The notes under the pieces: model-generated
Databases searched by the model: none
Told to the model about the DNA's origin: nothing
The model's input: only the letters and a program-made list of their open reading frames with translations
Translations under genes and position numbers: made by a program
Shown: positions 24,785 to 35,400 of the stretch, one piece after another
Numbering within the stretch: the first letter of the stretch is position 1
Layout: each line of letters opens with the position of its first letter
Origin: PSRI01 sp041484195
Lineage (GTDB): Bacteria > Bacteroidota > Bacteroidia > Chitinophagales > Chitinophagaceae
DNA length: 64,000 bases
NCBI GenBank assembly: GCA_041484195.1
Contig: JBGPHC010000017.1
Location: forward strand, 1 to 64,000
Direction: 5' to 3'

Positions 24785-26905
24785 ATGTCGTTACAAGCTT
24801 TACCATTTAAGAATGTCAGCTATTTATGGGACGATGCAAAGGCGGCGGCAATGAATGGTGATGAAGTGGCTTTATTGGTGTATCGTTCTAACCTGTTGGG
24901 AGCCGATCTGCGATTAACAAATTATGGAGGCGGTAATACTTCCTGCAAAGTAATTGCGAAAAATCCGCTTACGGGTGAAGACACAGAAGTAATGTGGGTA
25001 AAGGGCAGTGGCGGCGACTTGGGTACCATGAAGTGGAATGGTTTGGCAGCGTTATATTTGGATCGGTTGCTTTCTTTAAAAAGTATTTACAAGGGCATTG
25101 AATTTGAAGATGAGATGGTAGAACTCTTCAATCATTGCATTTTTGATTTGAATTCAAGAGCTCCATCGATTGATACGCCTCTGCATGCCTTTTTGCCCTT
25201 CCGGCATATAGATCACCTGCACCCCGATGCCGCGATCGCTATTGCTGCCGCCAAGGACGGGAAACAAATTACTAAGGATTTATTTGAAGGTAGAATTGGT
25301 TGGGTGGAGTGGCAACGACCCGGTTTTGATCTCGGCCTTAAATTAAAGCAATGCCTCGATGAAAACCCTGGTATCCGGGGTATCATGTTGGGTTCTCACG
25401 GCTTATTTACCTGGGGCAATACTTCTCATGAGAGTTACATCAACACATTGGAAGTGATTGAGCGTTTAGCCGACTATTTACAAGATAATACTGGGAAAAA
25501 CAAACGGATATTCGGCGGTGCAAAACTCGCTTCGCTATCAAAAGTAGTACGGCTCAAACAGGCGGCAGCATTAGCTCCTGTATTGAGAGGATTTTGTTCT
25601 TCCCACAGGAAAATGATCGGGCATTTTACAGATGATGACCGGGTATTAGAATTTATTAATTCGAATGATTTACTCCGGCTGGCTCCCTTGGGTACCAGTT
25701 GTCCCGATCATTTTTTGCGTACCAAAATAAGCCCGTTGGTGATACCACTGGATGCGACCGAAGACCTGAGTGATGTGACTGCCGTCAGGGAAAAATTAAC
25801 ACCCGGTTTTCAAGCTTACCGTGCACTTTATGAAGATTATTATAATAGCTGTAAACATCCAAACAGCCCTGCGATGCGGGATTCAAATCCCGTGATTATT
25901 TTATATCCGGGTGTGGGTATGTTCAGTTTCGCAAAAGATAAACAGACGGCAAGGGTTGCGGCAGAATTTTATATTAACGCAATCAATGTAATGCGTGGGG
26001 CAGAAGCGGTTAGCGAATACACTTCTTTGCCAAGGCAGGAAGCATTCAATATTGAATATTGGTTACTGGAAGAAGCAAAATTACAACGTATGCCCAAAGC
26101 AAAACCTTTAAGCGGAAGGGTTGCACTCGTAACCGGAAGTGCCGGGGGCATCGGCAAAGCAATTGCCAAAAAATTTGCTGAAGAAGGTGCGTGCGTGATT
26201 ATCAGTGATATTGATAAAGAAAGATTATCCGCAACAATTGGGGAGTTTCAAACCCTTTTTGGTAAAGACAATGCGATATTTACAAATCTTGATGTAACGG
26301 ATAAACAAACAATTGCGAAAGCCATGCAGACTGCTGCGTTGGTATTTGGCGGAGTGGATATTATTGTGAACAATGCCGGTATCAGCACATCAAAACCGAT
26401 AGAAGATCATACAATAGAAGATTGGGATAAATTGTATGATACTTTGGTCAAAGGTCAGTTTTTGGTCTCACAGGCAGGGATAGAACTCTTGCGCAAACAA
26501 GGATTTGGGGGAGATATCCTCAACATAGTTTCAAAAAATGCAATCGTCTCGGGCCCCAATAATACAGGTTATGGTTCGGCAAAAGCGGCGCAGGCACATC
26601 TTACAAGATTAATGGCCGCAGAATTAGGGGGCGATAAGATTCGTGTGAATACGGTCAACCCGGATGCAGTTATTTCCGACTCCAATATTTGGGCTCATGG
26701 CTGGGCAGAGGGACGGGCCAAAGCATACGGTATCACTGTGGAAGAATTGCCGGCATATTATGCTAAAAGAACTTTGTTGAATGAGACGATATTACCCGAA
26801 GATATTGCAAATGCCTGTTTTGCGTTTGTAGGAGGCTTATTAAATAAATCTACGGGAAGTATATTGAATGTTGATGGCGGTTTAGCAATGGCGTTTGTCC
26901 GATGA
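24785..26905 (+). CDS. bifunctional rhamnulose-1-phosphate aldolase / lactaldehyde dehydrogenase
   Basis: A 706-residue fusion. Residues 1 to about 430 are a class II aldolase-type domain with the zinc-site cluster HAFLPFRHIDHLHPDA. Residues from about 440 to the end are a short-chain dehydrogenase with TGSAGGIG (cofactor loop, near 450-457) and YGSAK (near 596-600). This is the RhaE/W-type fusion known from Bacillus (YuxG/RhaEW) and Bacteroidota, which splits L-rhamnulose-1-phosphate to DHAP and L-lactaldehyde and oxidises the latter to L-lactate with NAD+. It is cytoplasmic. It follows rhaT by 24 bases; the isomerase lies 233 bases downstream with room for its own promoter. Confidence 0.92.
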   Translation: MSLQALPFKNVSYLWDDAKAAAMNGDEVALLVYRSNLLGADLRLTNYGGGNTSCKVIAKNPLTGEDTEVMWVKGSGGDLGTMKWNGLAALYLDRLLSLKSIYKGIEFEDEMVELFNHCIFDLNSRAPSIDTPLHAFLPFRHIDHLHPDAAIAIAAAKDGKQITKDLFEGRIGWVEWQRPGFDLGLKLKQCLDENPGIRGIMLGSHGLFTWGNTSHESYINTLEVIERLADYLQDNTGKNKRIFGGAKLASLSKVVRLKQAAALAPVLRGFCSSHRKMIGHFTDDDRVLEFINSNDLLRLAPLGTSCPDHFLRTKISPLVIPLDATEDLSDVTAVREKLTPGFQAYRALYEDYYNSCKHPNSPAMRDSNPVIILYPGVGMFSFAKDKQTARVAAEFYINAINVMRGAEAVSEYTSLPRQEAFNIEYWLLEEAKLQRMPKAKPLSGRVALVTGSAGGIGKAIAKKFAEEGACVIISDIDKERLSATIGEFQTLFGKDNAIFTNLDVTDKQTIAKAMQTAALVFGGVDIIVNNAGISTSKPIEDHTIEDWDKLYDTLVKGQFLVSQAGIELLRKQGFGGDILNIVSKNAIVSGPNNTGYGSAKAAQAHLTRLMAAELGGDKIRVNTVNPDAVISDSNIWAHGWAEGRAKAYGITVEELPAYYAKRTLLNETILPEDIANACFAFVGGLLNKSTGSILNVDGGLAMAFVR

Positions 26906-27138
26906 TTTAATGTTCCTGTTTATACTAAGCAATCCAAAAAAATTGATTATTTCCTAATCTGTCAACTTTTAGGATCCATTCAAAAAATATCCTGGCGCCC
27001 TGCTTTTTTCGTATTGTTTTCGACAGTGGCTTATGTGAAGGGAGACAAAGAAGAATAATTCTTATTCTCAATATTCAGTTCAGAAATCTTTTGGTTGCCC
27101 GAAATTAAACCATCATCAATTGAAATAAGATATAGAAA

Positions 27139-28413
27139 ATGATTTTGAACAAAGAATTAATTCAGGAAAGAAATGATATTGTGATAGCGGATCATAAGAG
27201 GTGTTTCGAATTTATTGCCGTGGGTATGCATAATTTGGATGATGTCATCAAAAAACTGGTGGATTTCCAGGTGGCCATTCCAAGCTGGGCATTAGGAACG
27301 GGCGGTACAAGGTTTGGCCGGTTTAAGGGAGGTGGGGAACCCGGAAACCTGGAACAAAAAATTGAAGATATTGGCCTGTTGCATGCACTCAATAAATCGA
27401 GCGGAGCTATTTCATTGCATATCCCATGGGATATTCCGGGAGATACTAATGCAATAAAGGAATTAGCGTCCCGGCATGGATTGCAATTTGATGCCGTCAA
27501 TTCAAACACCTTCCAGAACCAGCCTAATCAACCCCTGAGTTATAAATTCGGATCATTGCAGCATGTGGATGAGGCTGTACGCCGGCAGGCAATTAAACAC
27601 AATGTGGAGGTAATAAAGCAGGGCGAAGCATTGGGTTCAAAATCGCTAACCGTATGGCTTGCAGACGGCTCTTGTTTTCCCGGCCAGTTAAACTTTAGGA
27701 AAGCCTGGCAAAATACCTACGACAGTTTACAAAAGATTTATGAAGCATTGCCTGCTGACTGGAAAATGTTTGTAGAATACAAGGCGTATGAACCTAATTT
27801 TTATTCAATGACAGTGGGTGATTGGGGTCAGTCCTATTTGTACACATCTAAGCTAGGTCCCAAGGCCTATACACTTGTTGACCTTGGCCATCACCTGCCC
27901 AACGCTAATATTGAGCAAATTGTTTCCTTGTTGATGATGGAAGATAAGTTGGGTGGCTTTCATTTTAATGACAGTAAGTATGGGGATGATGATTTAACCG
28001 TCGGGTCCATTCATCCCTATCAGCTCTTTTTAATTTTCAATGAATTAGTTGAAGGCATGGATGCAAAAGGAATGAATCATGCGACAGGGTTAGCGTGGAT
28101 GATCGATGCCAGCCATAACGTAAAAGATCCGTTGGAAGATTTATTGCAATCGGTGGAAGCCATTATGATTGCCTATGCCCGGGCACTGCTGGTGGATAAA
28201 ACAGCGTTGACAGAAGCCCAGAGATCAAATGATGCCGTGCTCGCTCAGGAAATATTGCAAATGACTTACAGGTCTGATGTAAGACCAATAGTGGCGGAAG
28301 CAAGATTGAGGGCCGGAGGCGCCCTGCAACCAGTGAAACTATTTCGTTCATTAAACGTAAGGCAGCAACTGATACAGGAAAGGGGAGAGAGAAATAAAGC
28401 CACCGGTTTATAA
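27139..28413 (+). CDS. rhaI: L-rhamnose isomerase, RhaI type
   Basis: A 424-residue TIM-barrel sugar isomerase, close in length to Pseudomonas stutzeri L-rhamnose isomerase (about 430) and unlike the E. coli RhaA sequence type. Characteristic stretches include SWALGTGGTRFGRFKG, FDAVNSNTFQNQP, LTVWLADGSCFPGQ and GGFHFNDSKYGDDDL. Metal-binding acidic and histidine residues fall in FVEYKAYEP, LVDLGHH and FHFNDSK. It converts L-rhamnose to L-rhamnulose in the cytoplasm. It stands just before the kinase gene (8 bases) and is part of the same cluster. Confidence 0.9.
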   Translation: MILNKELIQERNDIVIADHKRCFEFIAVGMHNLDDVIKKLVDFQVAIPSWALGTGGTRFGRFKGGGEPGNLEQKIEDIGLLHALNKSSGAISLHIPWDIPGDTNAIKELASRHGLQFDAVNSNTFQNQPNQPLSYKFGSLQHVDEAVRRQAIKHNVEVIKQGEALGSKSLTVWLADGSCFPGQLNFRKAWQNTYDSLQKIYEALPADWKMFVEYKAYEPNFYSMTVGDWGQSYLYTSKLGPKAYTLVDLGHHLPNANIEQIVSLLMMEDKLGGFHFNDSKYGDDDLTVGSIHPYQLFLIFNELVEGMDAKGMNHATGLAWMIDASHNVKDPLEDLLQSVEAIMIAYARALLVDKTALTEAQRSNDAVLAQEILQMTYRSDVRPIVAEARLRAGGALQPVKLFRSLNVRQQLIQERGERNKATGL

Positions 28414-28421
28414 AAAACAGT

Positions 28422-29798
28422 ATGAGTCTTATTCCCGTAATTGGCATATTTGATGTGGGTAAAACCAACAAGAAGTTATTTCTGTTTGATGAAAAATACT
28501 GTAAAGTGTATGAAGAGACAGTTCAGCTAAAAGAAACAACGGATGAAGATGGTGATGCATGTGAAGATTTGGCCACACTTAGTGATTGGGTGAAAATCAG
28601 CCTTGAAAAGATTATTCGACTTGCAGGAGTGGAGGTAAAAGCCATCAATTTTTCAGCTTATGGGGCCAGTTTTGTACATGTTATGAAAAAGGGGAAGGCG
28701 CCTTTGCCCCTGTATAATTATCTTAAACCCTATCCCCAAAATTTACAGAATGAATTTTATGCCACTTATGGCGGAGAATTAAAAATTGCAAGAGAAACGG
28801 CATCGCCGGTTTCTGGAAATTTGAATTCAGGGCTGCAATTATACCGTATCAAAAAGCAACAGCCGCAGGTATTCAATGATATCCTTGTAAGTTTACACCT
28901 GCCACAGTTCCTGAGTTTCTTAATTACCAACAAGAAGTATTCTCATATCACCAGTATTGGATGTCATACTTCATTATGGAATTTTCAAACGGGAAGCTAT
29001 CATCGCTGGGTGCACGAAGAGGGTGTCGATAAAAAACTGGCGCCCATTAAGAATGGAGACGAAGTAACTGAAGTATTTTATCATGAGCGCAGGCTTGTCG
29101 CAGGTATTGGTTTGCATGATAGTTCGGCAGCTATGCTCCCCTATTTACTAAACTTTACAGAGCCATTTGTTTTAATTTCTACCGGCACCTGGTGCATCAG
29201 CCTTAACCCGTTTAACTATACAGCACTTACCGAAGAAGAATTAAAGAATGACTGCCTTTGTTATATACAATGCCATGGTTTGCCGGTAAAAGCGAATCGA
29301 CTATTTGCCGGTTATGAACATGAACAACAAGTGCAAAGGCTTTCAAACTATTTTTCAACACCTCCGGATTATCATGAGCAAGTCAGTTATAACGCGGCTT
29401 TTATTAAGAAACTGAAAGAACATTTGTCTTTTTCTGATGCGGTGGATCGATTTGCTCCTTTGAATCTGGAATTATTCAACTGTTATGAGGAGGCCTATCA
29501 CCAGTTGATGCTCAATATTATCGAAAAGCAGGTGGCCAGCACTAAAATGGTATTAAAGGGAACTGATGTTAAGCGGATTTTCGTAGATGGCGGGTTTAGC
29601 AAGAATTCAATTTTTATGAATCTAATGGCCCAGGCTTTCCCGGGTGTTCAAGTATTTGGCGCATCTATGGCACAGGCTGCAGCGATCGGGGCGGCCTTAA
29701 CTATTCACGATAATTGGAATAGCCAGAAAATTCCCGGTGATATGATTAAGCTTAAATCTTACACCGTGCAAGCGAGTGAAAGAAATCTGTTTTTCTGA
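28422..29798 (+). CDS. FGGY-family sugar kinase, probable rhamnulokinase
   Basis: A 458-residue protein of the FGGY/ASKHA kinase superfamily. The phosphate-binding start is IGIFDVGKTNKK, the later ATP-site region reads STGTWCISLNPF and the adenosine motif FVDGGFSKNSIF. These are the divergent forms common in Bacteroidota FGGY kinases, where DVGKTN replaces the DxGTTS of classical RhaB. Position between the isomerase and the lactate-oxidising gene makes rhamnulose the likely substrate, giving rhamnulose-1-phosphate for the fused aldolase. It begins 8 bases after the isomerase stop. Confidence 0.82.
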   Translation: MSLIPVIGIFDVGKTNKKLFLFDEKYCKVYEETVQLKETTDEDGDACEDLATLSDWVKISLEKIIRLAGVEVKAINFSAYGASFVHVMKKGKAPLPLYNYLKPYPQNLQNEFYATYGGELKIARETASPVSGNLNSGLQLYRIKKQQPQVFNDILVSLHLPQFLSFLITNKKYSHITSIGCHTSLWNFQTGSYHRWVHEEGVDKKLAPIKNGDEVTEVFYHERRLVAGIGLHDSSAAMLPYLLNFTEPFVLISTGTWCISLNPFNYTALTEEELKNDCLCYIQCHGLPVKANRLFAGYEHEQQVQRLSNYFSTPPDYHEQVSYNAAFIKKLKEHLSFSDAVDRFAPLNLELFNCYEEAYHQLMLNIIEKQVASTKMVLKGTDVKRIFVDGGFSKNSIFMNLMAQAFPGVQVFGASMAQAAAIGAALTIHDNWNSQKIPGDMIKLKSYTVQASERNLFF

Positions 29799-29832
29799 AA
29801 TGAATGGAACAGCCACAAAGTCAAAAAGCATT

Positions 29833-31017
29833 ATGAAAGAAAGTAAAGTCATTCTGAATTATAATTCTAAATATCCGACTATACAGGATTTGAAGAGCAA
29901 GGCGAAAAAGCGGATACCCAGGTTTGTTTTTGACTATCTTGAAGGAGGATGTAATGAGGATGTAAACCTGTCAAGAAATGCCTCCGATTTGCAGGATGTG
30001 GTTTTGAAGCCTCAATATTTAAAAAAATTCAATGGCCTTGATATGCGGGTGAATCTATTTGGCCATGTATATGACGCGCCGTTTGGTATTTCACCTATTG
30101 GTTTGCAGGGCTTAATATGGCCCAATTCGCCGGAGATATTAGCGAAGGCGGCATTAAAGCATAATATTCCTTATATATTGAGTACGGTCTCCACCAGCAG
30201 TATTGAAAGGATCTCTGAATTGTCTGAAGGAAAAGCTTGGTTTCAGTTATATCACCCTACCAAAAATGAATTAAGGGACGACATTATAAAAAGAGCCGCC
30301 GTAGCTCAATGCCCGGTTTTAGTCGTGTTGGTAGATGTTCCTTCGTTTGGATACAGGCCAAGAGATATCAAAAACGGTCTCTCGATGCCTCCTAAAATGT
30401 CCCTTAGAAATATTCTCCAGATAATGGGTGCGCCGAGGTGGGGAATGGAAACTTTAAAAGCAGGAGTACCCGGGTTTGCCACGTTGAAGCCTTATATGCC
30501 TGAAAATTTAAACCTAAGCAGGCTCGGTGAGTTCATGAATGAAACATTTACCGGAAGAATTGATGTGGACAAAATAAAGCCCATACGCGAAATGTGGAAA
30601 GGACCGTTGGTATTAAAAGGAATCGTTAGTGAAGAAGATGCCCGGGAAGCAATTAGCCTGGGGGTAGATGGAATCATAGTTTCGAACCATGGTGGAAGGC
30701 AGTTAGATGCCGGCGAGTCTTCAATAAAATCACTGAAAAATCTGTCCGAAAAATGCGGCCACAAAATAAAAATAATGATGGATAGCGGGCTGAGATCGGG
30801 TCCCGATATTGCCCGTGCGATGGCATCAGGTGCGAATTTTACATTTATGGGCCGGTCTTTTATGTATGGAGTAGCCGCCTTGGGAAAGAAAGGCGGTGAT
30901 CATACAATGGCTATCTTAAAGGAGCAGTTACAACAGGTGATGGAGCAACTCTGTTGTGAAAGAATAAGCGATTTCACCCGACTTTTAATTGCTGAAAGAA
31001 ATTATATATATAAATAG
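29833..31017 (+). CDS. FMN-dependent alpha-hydroxy acid (L-lactate) dehydrogenase
   Basis: A 394-residue protein of the LldD/glycolate oxidase family. I chose the start at 29833, which gives 11 residues before SKYPTIQDLKSKAKKRIPRF, the usual family N-terminus; ATGs at 29776 and 29800 would add residues and overlap the kinase gene. Conserved parts include DYLEGGCNED, the active-site SNHGGRQLD with catalytic His, and DSGLRSGPDIARAMA for FMN binding. In this cluster the natural substrate would be the L-lactate made by the aldolase/dehydrogenase fusion, giving pyruvate and sending electrons to quinone. No gene for this step is present in the E. coli rhamnose operon. Confidence 0.85.
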   Translation: MKESKVILNYNSKYPTIQDLKSKAKKRIPRFVFDYLEGGCNEDVNLSRNASDLQDVVLKPQYLKKFNGLDMRVNLFGHVYDAPFGISPIGLQGLIWPNSPEILAKAALKHNIPYILSTVSTSSIERISELSEGKAWFQLYHPTKNELRDDIIKRAAVAQCPVLVVLVDVPSFGYRPRDIKNGLSMPPKMSLRNILQIMGAPRWGMETLKAGVPGFATLKPYMPENLNLSRLGEFMNETFTGRIDVDKIKPIREMWKGPLVLKGIVSEEDAREAISLGVDGIIVSNHGGRQLDAGESSIKSLKNLSEKCGHKIKIMMDSGLRSGPDIARAMASGANFTFMGRSFMYGVAALGKKGGDHTMAILKEQLQQVMEQLCCERISDFTRLLIAERNYIYK

Positions 31018-31097
31018 GCGATCGCTCTTAAAATCATCAATCAGGATCGTTTTTTTTAATACCTTACCTGAAGTCCTGGCTACTTAGAAATTCATGT

Positions 31098-32129
31098 ATG
31101 AAGAAGAGTTCAATTTTTGATCTCATTGTAGTGGATGAGTATTCCATTACTTTAAAATATTTACAGATTGCAAATTCTATCATACGGGCGATTGAAAACA
31201 AATATATAAGTAACGGGGATATCTTACCTTCTATAAATGAATTGAGTTTTGAACTTGATATTTCAAGGGATACTGTAGAAAGAGGATATAAGTACCTAAA
31301 AGGGAAAGGCATTGTTGATGCGGTGCCCAGGAAAGGATATTTCATCAAGAGTACCGAGTTCAGGCAGGTAATAAAAATATTTTTACTTTTCAACAAGCTG
31401 AGCACACATAAAAAAACAATTTATGATTCCTTCGTAGAAACACTGGGAGATCAGGCCTCCATCGATTTTTACATTTACAACAATGACTTTTCTCTCTTCA
31501 AAAAACTATTAACGAACAAAAAGGATGAATATTCTTATTATGTAATTATCCCTCATTTTGTTGAAGGAGGTGATAAGGCTCATGAGGTGATTAACAGTTT
31601 GCCGGAGGAAAAACTGATCTTATTAGACAAGATGATACCGGGCATCAGGGGCGAATATGGAGCCGTTTGCGAGAATTTTCAGCAAGACATTTACCAGGTC
31701 CTGACAGAGGCCCTCGAGCGACTTTCAAAATATCAAACCCTTAAAATAATTTTCCCTGTTCATAGCTATTATCCATCAGAAATTCTGATAGGATTTAAGA
31801 ACTTTTGCCAGGATAATACTTTTGAGTACCGTATTATAGAAAATATTACAGATGAACCCATCAACGAAGGGGAAGTATATATAGTGGTGATGGAAGATGA
31901 CCTGGTAAGGTTGATTCGAAGGATCCGGCAACTTAATTTCCGGATTGGTGACCAGGTGGGAATTATTGCCTATAATGAAGTTCCGTTGAAAGAAATCATC
32001 CTGAGTGGAATTACTACTATTTCCACCGACTTCCGGCAAATGGGCATTACGGCCGCAGAACTGATTTTGTCTAACTCCAAGAAACATATAGAAATCCCAT
32101 TCAAATTGTATTTACGGCCATCCCTTTAA
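31098..32129 (+). CDS. GntR-type regulator with LacI-like sensor domain
   Basis: A 343-residue transcription factor. Residues about 12-78 form a GntR winged helix with GDILPSINELSFELDISRDT and YKYLKGKGIVDAVPRKGYF. The rest (about 85-340) resembles a LacI/periplasmic-binding-protein fold with FPVHSYYPSEILIGF and ITTISTDFRQMGITAAELI. This architecture is the standard regulator of sugar loci in Bacteroidota. It probably binds a rhamnose pathway sugar and controls both the upstream catabolic genes and the downstream SusC/SusD block. It is a single gene between them, 80 bases after the lactate dehydrogenase-like gene. Confidence 0.85.
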   Translation: MKKSSIFDLIVVDEYSITLKYLQIANSIIRAIENKYISNGDILPSINELSFELDISRDTVERGYKYLKGKGIVDAVPRKGYFIKSTEFRQVIKIFLLFNKLSTHKKTIYDSFVETLGDQASIDFYIYNNDFSLFKKLLTNKKDEYSYYVIIPHFVEGGDKAHEVINSLPEEKLILLDKMIPGIRGEYGAVCENFQQDIYQVLTEALERLSKYQTLKIIFPVHSYYPSEILIGFKNFCQDNTFEYRIIENITDEPINEGEVYIVVMEDDLVRLIRRIRQLNFRIGDQVGIIAYNEVPLKEIILSGITTISTDFRQMGITAAELILSNSKKHIEIPFKLYLRPSL

Positions 32130-32445
32130 ATACATTCAACGGTTTGGAGGGCAAAGAGTGTTTGTCTTTTATATTATTGGATGTATCAATATCGATTTGA
32201 CATCTATCTATAGAATTGATCAACTCCCGCATTGGTTTGTAATGGATCACATTGATGTTTCTCCCTTTTTCATATATCATTTGAAAGGAGGCCGCAAGTC
32301 TTCGAAATAATTATTTTAAGAAAATGATTAAAAATATTCTCAAATCAGGTCAAATCAGGATAGTGAAGCAAATATTCCCTACTACTTTTAATCATTAAAT
32401 TGACGAAACCTTCTTTTAGTCAACCAAAACTAAAGCTATTCGGCT
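32130..32445. promoter_or_regulatory. regulatory region upstream of susC with a tandem repeat
   Basis: A 316-base gap holding no gene. TCAAATCAGG occurs twice head to tail at 32340-32349 and 32350-32359, about 90 bases before the SusC start. Such tandem words upstream of a regulated operon may be an operator for the GntR-type regulator. The promoter itself is not obvious to me. Confidence 0.4.
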
Positions 32446-35400
32446 ATGAAGAAAAATATGCTAAATCCGCTACTACCCGGTAAAAAAATATGCCTGGTTA
32501 TACTTTCAGTGCTAATATCTTCATTCATTTTTTCTCAGGGGAAAATTACAGTAAAAGGAAAAGTCACAGCGGACAACCTGCCTTTGGAGGGTGCAACGGT
32601 AAGTACTAAAGATGGCTCAAGAGCCACTACTACGGATGTACTCGGTCAATTTTCCTTATCAGTAAATAAGGGAGATAGTCTGTTCGTGAGTTTTGTTGGT
32701 TATGAACAATACTCGTTTGTGGCTAATGCTAAAGAAGTAAATATTTTGCTTAATGCGCGTGGAGGCACCAATTTGGAGGATGTGGTGGTAGTGGGTTATG
32801 GTGCTCAGAGCAAACGAAATCTTGCGTCTTCATCCGTAAAGGTGTCGGCGAAAGATTTCAAAAATGCGATAGTTAATACGGTCGATCAGGCTCTGCAGGG
32901 TCGTGCTGCGGGTGTGCAAGTTGTTACCACGTCTGGTGAGCCTGGCGCCCAAGCGGTGGTTAGAATAAGGGGTAACAACTCACTCAGCGGGAATAATGAA
33001 CCATTATACGTGGTCGATGGTTTTCCGATGCCCCCCTACAGCGAAGCATCAACAAATTTTGATGGTTCCTATTCTCTGAATGGCTTATATGGTATCAACC
33101 CCAACGATATTGAAAATATTGAAGTGTTGAAGGATGCTGCTGCAACGGCAATATATGGGTCAAGAGGCGCGAATGGGGTAGTTCTCATTACTACGAAGAC
33201 CGGCAAACGTGGCGAGGGAAGGATTGAATTAGTGAATAAAATTTCTACGGGGGGCATCTCAAAACCCATCAAAATGATGAGTGGAAAGGACTATGCTGAA
33301 ATAGTCAATGAATTCTATACACTGGTGAATTTTCCTCCGCCATTTGGCAATATCGATACAATTAGTACGAATTCAAACTGGTTTGATGCGGTAACGCGCA
33401 AAAGCTTCATGGAAGATATTTCAATGAATGTGTCGGGCGGCAGTGCCAAGTCTACTTATTATTTATCGGGCAATTACCTGAAAGAAAGAGGAGTTCTCCT
33501 CGCTTCCGATAATTCAAGAGGGAGTCTGCGTGCCAACCTGAATAATGAGGTTAATAAATGGTATACCATTAAAGCTGCAATTTCATTTGTCCGCCAAACT
33601 ACGAACCGGGCTGTTACTTCTCAGCATGGATGGCCTTCTTCGGGAGGATTGTTGGAAGATATCCGGCAAGCCCCGACAATTCCATTGGATTATCTGGGTT
33701 ATAACTCCGCAGGCATTCCGGGTTATGTTAATTATTGGTTTGGAAACCCAATTGTTGAATCGAAGTCCAGGACTGATATATTAAAAAATGACTTTTCTAT
33801 AATCAATATTGAGAACTGGTTTAGTTTGACAAAGGATCTGAAACTGGTGGTCAACCTGGGCGCAAATCATAACCTCTCCAGGCGACAGGTGTTTTTGGAT
33901 GCCAATACAGTCGAAGGAAATAATACAAACGGGGTGGGAAGCAACTCCACTTCCAATACCTACAGCTACAATACAAATGCTTACCTCGTGTTGGACAAAC
34001 AATTCAATAGTATTCACAGGCTGAATCTAACATTGGGAGGTGAATATAATAATCAGATCGTTGAATTGCTCAATACAACTTCTACCGGGTTTGCCATTCC
34101 CTATTTCGGAATTAACAACATTGGCAGCGCGCAAACCCAGCAAATCGGGTCCTATAAAGAAACGCGCCGGCTTCAGTCTGCTTTTTTCAGGGCCAATTAT
34201 GCATTCAAGGGAAAATATATTTTGAATATTTCTACCCGCATGGATGGCGCTTCCCCATTTGCCGAGAACAAAAAGTATGGTTTATTTCCTGCTGTAGCGG
34301 CAGCGTGGAATATGGGCCAGGAAGACTTTATGAAAAATGTAAAATTTATTTCCAATCCGAAAATAAGGGCATCGTATGGTATTACGGGAAGTCAGGCAAT
34401 ACCGCCTTATTCTTCTCTTGCACAATATAACAATGCTTTTTACCAGATTGGAGCCGGCAGCATAATTACAACGGTTATCTATCCTTCCACGCTGGGTAAT
34501 GAAAATCTTTCGTGGGAGCGTACAAGTCAATATAATGTCGGACTGGATGTCAATGCCTGGAAAAACAGGATTACGATCATTCTGGATTATTATAATAAGC
34601 GCACGACTGATTTACTTCAACCGCGTGTTCTTCCTTCACAAACCGGGTACAGTACAATTACAGATAATTATGGCACTATGCAAAACAAGGGTTTTGAGTT
34701 GGGTGTCCAGGCAAATATTATACAGAACAAAAATGTGCAGTTTGCAACCCGGTTCAATATCACGAAAAATAGGAATATTTTGATTAACCTCGGCGATCAA
34801 AAAGGATCCGCTTATGTTAGTACGGGCGGGAATCTCCAGGATGGAGTAACGGGTATTTTAACGCCTGGACAAGAAGTGGGCCAGTTTTATGGATACCGCG
34901 TGACAGGTTTGGCTCAGGCTAAAGATTTTCAAAACGGCCAACCACTTTATCCTTTTCCAGGACCTATATCCGCCCAATTCCCCGGTACTTTAAAATTCCA
35001 GGACCTGGATGGCAATGGTAAGATCGATGCGAATGACAGGCAGATTTTAGGTAATTCATCTCCTGACTTCACTTTTGGCTGGACTAATATTTTTAGCTGG
35101 AAAAGACTGGCTGTAAGCATGTTTATTACTGGCTCTGTAGGCAATGATGTTTTGGATCTCTCCCGGTTTTACTTTAATAATGGGATCATTAATTATTATG
35201 GCGTGGTCTTTAATCAGTCGGCCGATTGGTTTAAAAACCGCTGGACCCCCGCCAATCCTCATAATGATACCCGCTATCCGGGCATTCAATTTAATATGGC
35301 AGTTAATGATATCACTTCTTCAATGATAGAAAATGGAAGTTATATGCGATTGAAAACGCTGACTCTTTCATATAATTTCCCCCAAGTGAAATTCGTTAAA

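Noticed and set aside
25878..25895. GATTCAAATCCC resembling a tRNA T-arm
   Set aside because: It is inside the aldolase/dehydrogenase gene and lacks other tRNA arms.
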